Of a stretch of 64,000 nucleotides of DNA, positions 34,125-40,641 are shown piece after piece. The translations under genes were made by a program, and so were the position numbers. This DNA is from JAEXZL01 sp049943125 (GTDB taxonomy: Bacteria; Bacillota; Clostridia; Clostridiales; Clostridiaceae), in the NCBI RefSeq assembly GCF_049943125.1, contig NZ_CP188040.1, positions 1,736,001-1,800,000 of the forward strand, read 5' to 3'. The stretch's first letter is position 1, and each line of letters begins with the position of its first letter. The notes under the pieces were generated by a model that was not told the origin of the DNA, did no database searches, and was given only the letters and a program-made list of their open reading frames with translations.

Positions 34125-35339
34125 ATGGAAATGATTCATTTATCTAAAGAGCAGCTGAGAAGCTTTCTAGTAACCTATCAAGGACTAAACTATCCCAAAC
34201 CATTTAAGGGTCTTGAAGGGATTAAGGAGTTTGTAAAAAGGGTCGGTTGTCTTCAATACGACCCTTTAAATGTAGTGGGCAGAAATATAGATTTAATACT
34301 TCAATCTAGAATAGAAGGATATCAGCCCTGGATGCTGGAAAAGCTTTTATACCAGGATAGAGATCTGATAGATGGTTGGGATAAGATGATGGCTATATAT
34401 TCCACAGAGGACTGGCCTTATTTTCAAAGAATAAGGGATATAAGGAAGACTGGAATAGAGGAGCTTATTGAATACAGGAGCTCTATAAGTGTTATAGATT
34501 ATGTAGATAAGATAATAGAATATATTACTGAAAATGGTCCCTCCTTATCCAATAAAATCAACCTAGGCAAAGCTGAGAGAGGAACCTGGGGGCATGGCAG
34601 AATTGCTGGAGCCGTCATGGACTATATGTTTAATGTAGGAAGTCTAGGAATTAGAGACAGAAAAAATGTCCAAAGAGTTTATGATATCATAGAAAACTTA
34701 ATTCCAGAGGAGCTATTAAAGGCTGAAGATCCCTTTGAAAGCGATAGAGACTTTTATAAATGGTATGTCAAAAGAAGAATAGGCAGCATAGGCATCTACT
34801 GGGACAGAAGCGGAGAGGGATGGCTTGGCTATTTTATTTCAAACAAGCAGCTTCGACTAGAAATATTAAATGAGCTCTGCCAGGAGGGTGAATTGCTCAG
34901 AGTACAAGTGGACTTTATTAAGGAGAACTTCTACATCAGAAAAGAAGACTACCCTCTATTATTAACCAGCCTTGAAAAGGAAGTAGAAAAGAAAATCTCT
35001 TTTTTAGCTCCTCTAGATAACATTCTATGGGATAGAAAGCTTCTAAAGACTATATTTAACTTTCATTATACCTGGGAGGTATACGTTCCTGCAGCTAAAA
35101 GAAAATACGGCTACTATGTGCTCCCATTATTATATGGAGACAGTATAGTAGCACGGTTTGAACCAGAAAACCATAAAGGAAATGGACCACTTATAATTAA
35201 AAACTGGTGGTGGGAAGAAGGTTTCACTATCACCGAAGAGGTTAAGAAAGAAGTAATTGCTTCCCTTGAAAGCTTTTGTACATATTTAAATGCTAGCGGG
35301 GTATCAGAAGGGTCTTATGATAGGATATTTAGTGATTAA
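34125..35339 (+). CDS. winged-helix DNA glycosylase, YcaQ/AlkX-like (HTH_42)
   Basis: 404 aa of the HTH_42 (YcaQ/AlkX) family. Features: N-terminal LSKEQLRSFLVTYQGL, the QYDPLNVVGRN segment containing the Q-x-D motif (about residues 44-46) that in relatives is catalytic for unhooking DNA interstrand crosslinks, and the C-terminal LAPLDNILWDRKLLKTIFNFHYTWEVY and GYYVLPLLYGDSIVARFEP blocks. Likely a DNA repair glycosylase for bulky or crosslinked alkylated bases. TTGGAGGAG precedes the ATG. Confidence 0.83.
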   Translation: MEMIHLSKEQLRSFLVTYQGLNYPKPFKGLEGIKEFVKRVGCLQYDPLNVVGRNIDLILQSRIEGYQPWMLEKLLYQDRDLIDGWDKMMAIYSTEDWPYFQRIRDIRKTGIEELIEYRSSISVIDYVDKIIEYITENGPSLSNKINLGKAERGTWGHGRIAGAVMDYMFNVGSLGIRDRKNVQRVYDIIENLIPEELLKAEDPFESDRDFYKWYVKRRIGSIGIYWDRSGEGWLGYFISNKQLRLEILNELCQEGELLRVQVDFIKENFYIRKEDYPLLLTSLEKEVEKKISFLAPLDNILWDRKLLKTIFNFHYTWEVYVPAAKRKYGYYVLPLLYGDSIVARFEPENHKGNGPLIIKNWWWEEGFTITEEVKKEVIASLESFCTYLNASGVSEGSYDRIFSD

Positions 35340-35411
35340 TGATATTTCCCCATTTGCTTTACAATAAGATATCTATCAATTATTAATGGTATTTATTTTG
35401 GAGGTGTACAA

Positions 35412-35810
35412 ATGATTTTTGAAATTACTACTCAGGTTCGTGTCTCCAGCATTACAGAAGGTCAAAAGTGGTATGAAATACTTTTAAATAAGAAGCCTGA
35501 CTTTATTCCACACGAGGGGTTTGCAGAGTGGGAGCTCATTCCTGGCTGTTGGCTACAGGTGGCAGAAGGACCTCTTACTGATGGTAATGGACCGATACGT
35601 TTAGGGGTTACTAACATTGAGACTGAAAGAAAAAGACTTGTAGAAGAGCTAAAGATTGATAGCTTTGAAATACATTCAAGACCTGAAGTTCCCGTTAAGT
35701 GGGGAACTTTCACAGACCCCTGGGGAAATCGACTTGGACTTTTTGAATACTTGGATAAGAGAGAAGAGCAAGAACGCATTAAAACAATAATTAAGACAAT
35801 AGAGCCTTAA
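35412..35810 (+). CDS. VOC-superfamily (glyoxalase/bleomycin-resistance-type) protein
   Basis: 132 aa, a single vicinal-oxygen-chelate module of two beta-alpha-beta-beta-beta units (ITTQVRVSSITEGQKWYEILL ... RPEVPVKWGTFTDPWGNRLGLFEYLD). The C-terminal TFTDPWGNRLGLFE matches the family tail with its metal-ligand Glu. The N-terminal position usually held by His is not obvious (QVRVSS), so metal binding may be altered. Substrate unknown. TTGGAGGTG precedes the ATG. Confidence 0.75.
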   Translation: MIFEITTQVRVSSITEGQKWYEILLNKKPDFIPHEGFAEWELIPGCWLQVAEGPLTDGNGPIRLGVTNIETERKRLVEELKIDSFEIHSRPEVPVKWGTFTDPWGNRLGLFEYLDKREEQERIKTIIKTIEP

Positions 35811-35824
35811 AAAAGCATATAGAA

Positions 35825-35856
35825 AAGGGAACTTCAAGAAATTTTGAAGTTCCCTT
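35825..35856. terminator. bidirectional stem-loop between VOC gene and hflX
   Basis: AAGGGAACTTCAA (35825-35837) pairs perfectly with its partner at 35844-35856 around a 6-nt loop, with an A-rich 5' side and TTATATTATAC on the 3' side. Confidence 0.75.
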
Positions 35857-35923
35857 ATATTATACAACTCTTACTCCTTAGCCCCTAGCTCTTAGTTTCT
35901 TTTCTCTTTTCAACTCTTAGTTT

Positions 35924-37756
35924 TTAGCTATTACCTCTTACCTGCCTTTCCGCTCTTACCTCGTACCTTTTAAGCTTATTCCAAATTTCCTCATAAACCA
36001 TAGCTGAGATATGAACACCTTCTTCAATATAGTCTTCCTTAATTACCTTTGAATTTTCATGAATCATTGAAATAAGCTTTTGCTCATCGTAGGGAAGGAT
36101 AAATTCCTTATGAGTTAGCTTAATTGGAATCTCTTCTCCTATAGTCGTTAATACCTCTTGAAGGTTTATTCCTTTTACAGCACTGATTTCTATTAGTCTT
36201 TGCCCTTGTAGAAAACTCCTTACTTCCTTAAGGTTTTCATCAGAAGCCTTATCAATCTTATTTAGTAGGATTATAGTATTTTTATCCACTGCATTAAGCT
36301 CGGAAAGCACGGCATTTACTGATTGAATTTGCTTTATTGCCTCTTCATTTGAGGCATCCACTACATGAAGGAGAAGATCTGCATCTATAACCTCTTCTAG
36401 AGTGGACTTGAATGCCTCTACTAGGTCATGAGGAAGTTTGCTGATAAAGCCTACGGTATCTGATAGGGCAATCCTTCTGCTGTCCTCCAGAACAATGGCT
36501 CTAACGGTAGTGTCCAAGGTAGCAAAGAGCATATCTGCTTCCAATACTCCTTCTTTACTTATAGTGTTAGAGGAGGAGAGGCTGCAGAGCTTATTTCTTA
36601 AGGTGGACTTTCCTGCATTGGTATAGCCTACAATAGCTACATTGCTTATATTCCCTTTTGTCCTCCTGGTCTTCTGTACAGCTCTTTGCTCTATAGTTCT
36701 TCTTAGCTCATTTTTTATTTCTTCAATCCTGGTTTCTATATGTCTTCTATCTGTCTCCAGCTTCTTTTCTCCAGGACCTCTTGAGCCTACTCCCCCCTTT
36801 AAGCCAACACCACCTTTAATCCTCGAAAGGTTTGCATTGGCATCTCTTAACCTAGGAAGCTTATGACTAAGCATAGCCAGCTCTACCTGAAGTATGCTTT
36901 CCTTGCTCTTAGCACGTCTTGCAAAGATATCCAGTATCAAGGTAGTCCTGTCGATTACCTTACAGCTTAGGGCTTCCTCTAGATTTCTTACCTGAGACCC
37001 TGAGAGCTCATCGTCAAATATTACTACATTAGCATTTTGAAGCTGCCTCAGGTGAGCTATTTCTTCGATTTTACCCTGACCTGCATAGTAAGCAGAGTTT
37101 ACCTTGTTTTTCCTTTGAAGTACTGAATGTACTGGTAGGACGTTACAAGCTTCTGCAAGGCCAGCTAGCTCCTCTAGACTTTCTTCGCTGTCGGTACCTA
37201 CAAGAATTGCTCTTTCCTCTTGTTCTGTGTCTTCCTTCAAGGCTCCAAGAGACTTATCTATATAGGTTACTGCTTCCATAAAGTTTAAGTTAAGAGCTTT
37301 TTCAAGGCTTAAGCCATTTAGCTCCTTATAGGTAAGGCTGTTATTGTGAATATCACAGAGACCTATATTGATTTTAACAGAGCTGATATCCTCATTAACC
37401 CCTATGGCAGCAATGGCATCCAGCTTTAAATTCATTAGAGCAGAGATATCCATGGAGGAAAGTTTGCTGTCACCAGAAGGGTGAGTGTGAATTACTCTAA
37501 AGCCACTGAGCCTTCTGCCTGAAGCGTCTATAGCAGGGATTTCAGCGCTGCTAATTTTGCCTACGGATACACCAGTGATTTTACCTCTTCTATTGATTAC
37601 CACACAAAGCTCTTTATTTATCAGAGCTGTAATAGTGTTAAGCACCTCTACTAATTCTCTAGAAAAGTACATATCATTATCTATAACTAAATCATATAAG
37701 CCTTCCAGCCTATCAAGTATTGTCTTTTTTATTCCATTAATATTTCCTGTTATCAT
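35924..37756 (-). CDS. hflX: HflX ribosome-associated GTPase with JAMM-like N-terminal domain
   Basis: 610 aa; most HflX proteins are about 400-430. Residues about 190-370 are the HflX N-terminal domain (ILVGTDSEESLEEL, KVNSAYYAGQGKIEEI, FARRAKSKESILQVELAMLSHKLPRL, GSRGPGEKKLETDRR). The GTPase domain has G1 GYTNAGKST near 376, DTVGFISKLPHDLVEAF (G3) and NKID (G4). HflX splits stalled 70S or 100S ribosomes, and some Firmicute relatives confer macrolide/lincosamide resistance. The extra first 185 residues contain HTHPSGD-x3-SSMD (about residues 94-107), matching the JAMM spacing H-x-H-x7-S-x2-D. GGAGG precedes the ATG. A long leader with short ORFs and terminator-like hairpins lies upstream. 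Confidence 0.9.
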   Translation of the reverse strand: MITGNINGIKKTILDRLEGLYDLVIDNDMYFSRELVEVLNTITALINKELCVVINRRGKITGVSVGKISSAEIPAIDASGRRLSGFRVIHTHPSGDSKLSSMDISALMNLKLDAIAAIGVNEDISSVKINIGLCDIHNNSLTYKELNGLSLEKALNLNFMEAVTYIDKSLGALKEDTEQEERAILVGTDSEESLEELAGLAEACNVLPVHSVLQRKNKVNSAYYAGQGKIEEIAHLRQLQNANVVIFDDELSGSQVRNLEEALSCKVIDRTTLILDIFARRAKSKESILQVELAMLSHKLPRLRDANANLSRIKGGVGLKGGVGSRGPGEKKLETDRRHIETRIEEIKNELRRTIEQRAVQKTRRTKGNISNVAIVGYTNAGKSTLRNKLCSLSSSNTISKEGVLEADMLFATLDTTVRAIVLEDSRRIALSDTVGFISKLPHDLVEAFKSTLEEVIDADLLLHVVDASNEEAIKQIQSVNAVLSELNAVDKNTIILLNKIDKASDENLKEVRSFLQGQRLIEISAVKGINLQEVLTTIGEEIPIKLTHKEFILPYDEQKLISMIHENSKVIKEDYIEEGVHISAMVYEEIWNKLKRYEVRAERQVRGNS

Positions 37757-37804
37757 ATAATTACCTCCGTAAATCTATTTTATTTTTGATCTTTAAGTTA
37801 ACCT

Positions 37805-37828
37805 CTATATAAAAAATCTCATATCCAT
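37805..37828 (-). CDS. short leader ORF 3 of hflX (MDMRFFI)
   Basis: Seven codons and a TAG stop, with AGGAGG 8 nt before the ATG, ending 48 nt upstream of the hflX start. The ribosome binding site is as strong as that of hflX itself, which supports translation. It belongs to the same leader as the MRLR ORF and could be a second control peptide. Confidence 0.5.
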   Translation of the reverse strand: MDMRFFI

Positions 37829-37873
37829 TTTTCTGTCCTCCTGATAAAAAATAACCTTATGGCTTTTCAGTTA

Positions 37874-37888
37874 CTATCTCAATCTCAT
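37874..37888 (-). CDS. short leader ORF 2 of hflX, peptide MRLR
   Basis: ATG AGA TTG AGA followed by two stops in a row (TAG TAA). GGGGGAG lies 6 nt before the ATG. The peptide Met-Arg-Leu-Arg is the minimal ErmDL-type sequence known to stall ribosomes in the presence of macrolides (an Arg-X-Arg arrest motif). It sits 118 nt upstream of hflX, a gene family that includes inducible macrolide/lincosamide resistance factors. Expression is inferred, not shown. Confidence 0.6.
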   Translation of the reverse strand: MRLR

Positions 37889-37930
37889 CTTAATCTCCCC
37901 CTAAGGTGTTTTTTATGGCAGCTTTGCTGT

Positions 37931-37990
37931 ATATAATAAAAACCGCAGAAACACAGAGGATAGCATAAACCTATCAACTGTACTGCGGTT
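37931..37990 (-). terminator. hflX leader terminator-like hairpin 3
   Basis: On the minus strand AACCGCAG pairs with CTGCGGTT (arms 37983-37990 and 37941-37948). An inner GATAG/CTATC stem lies within, and TTTTTATTATATA follows. Confidence 0.7.
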
Positions 37991-37995
37991 AAAAA

Positions 37996-38035
37996 TAAAA
38001 AACCCCAGATTTTCTCTGCGGCTTTAGGGCTATAA
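37996..38035 (-). terminator. hflX leader terminator-like hairpin 2
   Basis: On the minus strand CCGCAGA (38015-38021) faces TCTGGGG (38003-38009) with one mismatch across a 5-nt loop, followed by TTTTTTTATTTTT. Confidence 0.6.
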
Positions 38036-38047
38036 ATCTATAATCAT

Positions 38048-38072
38048 ATAAGCTAAAGAAGTATTAGCTTAT
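38048..38072 (-). other. additional 9-bp hairpin in the hflX leader
   Basis: ATAAGCTAA (38048-38056) and TTAGCTTAT (38064-38072) form a perfect stem with a 7-nt loop between terminator-like hairpins 1 and 2. It has no T tract and may be part of an alternative fold. Confidence 0.55.
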
Positions 38073-38110
38073 AGCATCACTGAAGGAAGCTATATCAGAA
38101 ATAGATCTAT

Positions 38111-38144
38111 AAAAATATAAAAACCGCAGATAAAGGTCTGCGGT
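38111..38144 (-). terminator. hflX leader terminator-like hairpin 1
   Basis: On the minus strand ACCGCAGA (38137-38144) pairs perfectly with TCTGCGGT (38123-38130) around a 6-nt loop, followed by TTTTATATTTTT. This is the most canonical of the three and lies about 50 nt after leader ORF 1. Its 5' arm contains GCAGAC, complementary to GTCTGC inside leader ORF 1, which would make an antiterminator. Confidence 0.78.
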
Positions 38145-38193
38145 CAAATTATTTACAAGGTTAAAAAGCATAGGGTACTAATGAAAAGTACGC

Positions 38194-38265
38194 CTAATTT
38201 ACTGACAGCAGACTGCATATTCTGTTTTTAGAGTTATTTATAATTCTATCTCTGTAAATTAACAT
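38194..38265 (-). CDS. short leader ORF 1 of hflX (23 codons)
   Basis: Begins ATG at 38263-38265 with AAAGGAG 8 nt upstream and ends at TAG 38194-38196. The peptide starts MLIYRDRIINN and ends CSLLSVN. It is the first element after the presumed transcription start (a TATATT-type -10 lies about 20-30 nt upstream of its ribosome binding site). Its 3' part holds GTCTGC, able to pair with the first terminator arm, a layout seen in ribosome-mediated attenuators. Confidence 0.5.
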   Translation of the reverse strand: MLIYRDRIINNSKNRICSLLSVN

Positions 38266-38481
38266 TTTACAGTCTCCTTTCAGGATCAATATAATATACC
38301 TACATTGTAAATGATATTTTAGAAATTGTATATAGTTTTTGGAAAATAAAGTTTTTTATATTTGGAAAATCACTACAGTTGAAATATTGGTTGATAAAAT
38401 ATTAATAAATTATGTATATTTAATGTATAAAATGTTGATATTTGATATAATATTTTTATTATCATCTAGGGAGGGAATTAT

Positions 38482-38904
38482 ATGAACATAGCAACTGCCA
38501 TGGGAGCAGGAGTATTTTTCGGAGTAGTAGCTACAATTTTATTATGTGTATTTGTTGTTCCTGAAAGTAAGGGACAATCCTTAAATGGATTCTTATTAGT
38601 TTTACATAACATTTTTAACTTCAAGGATTTATTACTTGAAAAAATAATTAAGGTATTATATGTACTTGCTACCTGTACCTGTGTATTTATTGGTTTCTTC
38701 ATGATGTTTGGAAGAAATGACTACTATTACTATAGTGAAAGTACCTTCTTACCAGGTATTTTAACAATGCTTCTAGGACCAGTATTAGTAAGAATAACCT
38801 ATGAGTTATTAATGATGACAGTTCTACTTGTTAAGAATGTTATATCAATCAATAAAAAGCTATCCGGAAATGGAAAGGACAAGCCTGTAGATACTATAGA
38901 GTAG
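38482..38904 (+). CDS. small membrane protein of unknown function
   Basis: 140 aa, no family firmly recognised. Three hydrophobic spans are seen: near 5-26, 58-77 and 92-120. The second half (IIKVLYVLATCTCVFIGFFMMFG ... MLLGPVLVRITYELLMMTVLLVKNVISINKKL) has the R-x-x-x-E feature and layout of DUF4282-type membrane proteins, which is a weak suggestion only. GGGAGGGA precedes the ATG. TATAAT at 38446-38451 may be its -10. Confidence 0.55.
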   Translation: MNIATAMGAGVFFGVVATILLCVFVVPESKGQSLNGFLLVLHNIFNFKDLLLEKIIKVLYVLATCTCVFIGFFMMFGRNDYYYYSESTFLPGILTMLLGPVLVRITYELLMMTVLLVKNVISINKKLSGNGKDKPVDTIE

Positions 38905-38971
38905 AGCAATTTTAAAGAAATTTATAGGTAAATCAAAACAGCTTTTTTAAGAAAAATTCAGTGTTTATTAT

Positions 38972-39014
38972 ATAATCGCAACCAGATTAGTTAATATGGT
39001 TGCGATTATTTTTG
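38972..39014 (+). terminator. rho-independent terminator
   Basis: ATAATCGCAACCA (38972-38984) pairs perfectly with TGGTTGCGATTAT (38997-39009), followed by TTTTTG. It ends the small membrane-protein gene. The next 180 nt up to the MerR gene hold nothing else recognised. Confidence 0.85.
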
Positions 39015-39197
39015 TTTTAAGGCTAGCTTTAAATTAATAATTAGCAAATTATAGCTTGCTTCCTCTATAAGAATCGAGACTAATTTGGAATATTTAGCTT
39101 ATTATTGTAGAATATGATAAAATAAGTGTAGTTAGTTATTGTATTCAGAATAACAAAATACAAGTTGTTAAATATATTGTGAAGAGTGAGGAATTAT

Positions 39198-40397
39198 ATG
39201 AAGATAGGTAAATTTGCTAAGAAGCATGAGGTTACCTTAGATACAGTAAGATTTTATATAGAAAAAGGGTTACTAGTTCCAAGTAAAAAGGACTCACAAT
39301 ATTACTTTAATGAGATAGATAGCGCTAATTTAGAAAAGATAAAAAAGCTTAAGGAGCTGGGCTTTTCCCTTTCAGAGATTCAGAGGATATTTTCCTTCCA
39401 AAGAATTGGAGGTACCAGCACAGAGGTATCTCGAAGATTATTTTTATCCCTCCTGGAAGAAAAGAAAGGACAGGTTTCTCAGGAGATAGAAAGACTTAAT
39501 AGCATCCATGAATCTCTAAGTAAAAGTATTGAAAAGCTCCTTAAGGAGGAAGAGAGCCATAAGGAAGTAACCGGTGTTCCTTTAGGCTCATTGAATATGC
39601 TTAGGTGTCCAAGCTGTTCTAAGCCCCTTAATATTTCTCAGGGCTATATAGAAAATAATATGGTTATAGATAGTGAAGTGCACTGCTCTTGTGGCTATAT
39701 GGGTGAAATCAGAGAAGGTATATTTATTGATCCTAGGGCTATAAGAACTAAGCTTATGGACGGCAGGCCTATACCTTCTAAGGAAGAGTATTTAGAAACT
39801 GCCTCCCTAGAAAATATTAATTATCTTCATAAAGGAATGACAAAGCTCATAGAGCTATTAATGGATTATCACCAGGGAGCGGAGTACATTATGGAGCTCA
39901 GTAACTGTGTTGGCTTCTTTCTCCTTCAGTACATAAGCTATCTTCCAGAGGATGTTGTGTATATAATGGCAGACTATGATTTAGAGAGGATAAAGCAAAC
40001 TAAAAGGAACCTAGAAAGATACTATAAGCATAGAAAGTTTATCTTTATATGCTGCGATATCCACAGCCTGCCAATTAAAAAGGCCTCTATAGATATTGTT
40101 ATAGACTACAATATGACCAAATACTATAAGGCAGAGAAAAATCAGTGGCTCATAGAGATTATCAAGCCTTACCTAAAAGAAAGGGGGATCCTAGGAGGAA
40201 TATATTCATATAATTACTCTCAACAAAATAGAGATAAAAAAAGAGAGAATGATGAAAGAGATTCCTTCACAAGAGGAGACATCCTAGAGACAATATATTC
40301 CCATGGGATAGAAGAAATTAATCAAACGGATATAGTATCAGACAAGGCTACAGCTAATCCTCAGTTCGCCTTTGCTGGCAGAAAACGTTCGCCCTAA
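39198..40397 (+). CDS. MerR-family regulator fused to a methyltransferase-like domain
   Basis: 399 aa from ATG 39198, preferred because GTGAGGAA lies just upstream; a GTG at 39186 falls in that site. Residues 1-70 are a MerR winged helix (MKIGKFAKKHEVTLDTVRFYIEKGLL). A coiled coil (about 85-115) follows, then a Cys-rich knuckle, RCPSCSKP ... HCSCGY (about 139-175), probably binding zinc. The C-terminal half has a class I SAM-methyltransferase pattern: VVYIMADYDLERIKQTKRNLERY, FICCDIHSLPIKKASIDIVIDY and GGIYSYNYS. Such fusions suggest a ligand-sensing or modifying regulator. What it controls is not evident; it is followed by a flavocytochrome-like gene. The stop codon lies in the loop of a strong hairpin. 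Confidence 0.72.
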   Translation: MKIGKFAKKHEVTLDTVRFYIEKGLLVPSKKDSQYYFNEIDSANLEKIKKLKELGFSLSEIQRIFSFQRIGGTSTEVSRRLFLSLLEEKKGQVSQEIERLNSIHESLSKSIEKLLKEEESHKEVTGVPLGSLNMLRCPSCSKPLNISQGYIENNMVIDSEVHCSCGYMGEIREGIFIDPRAIRTKLMDGRPIPSKEEYLETASLENINYLHKGMTKLIELLMDYHQGAEYIMELSNCVGFFLLQYISYLPEDVVYIMADYDLERIKQTKRNLERYYKHRKFIFICCDIHSLPIKKASIDIVIDYNMTKYYKAEKNQWLIEIIKPYLKERGILGGIYSYNYSQQNRDKKRENDERDSFTRGDILETIYSHGIEEINQTDIVSDKATANPQFAFAGRKRSP

Positions 40398-40411
40398 AGG
40401 CGAACGTTTTC
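40381..40411 (+). terminator. 13-bp hairpin spanning the MerR-fusion stop codon
   Basis: GAAAACGTTCGCC (40381-40393) pairs perfectly with GGCGAACGTTTTC (40399-40411); the 5-nt loop contains the TAA. It acts as a GC-rich stem with a short T run inside its 3' arm. Confidence 0.65.
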
Positions 40412-40458
40412 TCACTTCTATGGTGCCATTCACATTACTTCATCTGACACCACCCTAC

Positions 40459-40488
40459 AAAAACCTTGGGTTAACCCAAGGTTTTTTG
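40459..40488 (+). terminator. rho-independent terminator
   Basis: Near-perfect palindrome centred on GTTAAC: left arm 40459-40472, right arm 40473-40486, ending in T6 followed by GTTATTTT. Confidence 0.75.
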
Positions 40489-40518
40489 TTATTTTGACAT
40501 AAAATTAACTAAATTGGC

Positions 40519-40544
40519 TTGTTGACATGGGGTTAAGTCAACAA
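40519..40544 (+). promoter_or_regulatory. inverted repeat upstream of the flavocytochrome gene
   Basis: TTGTTGAC (40519-40526), 10 nt, GTCAACAA (40537-40544): perfect 8-bp arms. The left arm contains a TTGACA that could be a -35, so a bound protein would cover the promoter. The likely ligand regulator is unknown; the upstream MerR fusion is one candidate. Confidence 0.5.
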
Positions 40545-40641
40545 ATTAGAATGAAATTGGGATTGATAGTTAAATAACTAACGATTAGGTTAAAATCACA
40601 GTGTCCTGGATAGGACCTGTAAAATATAAGGGGGTATTATT

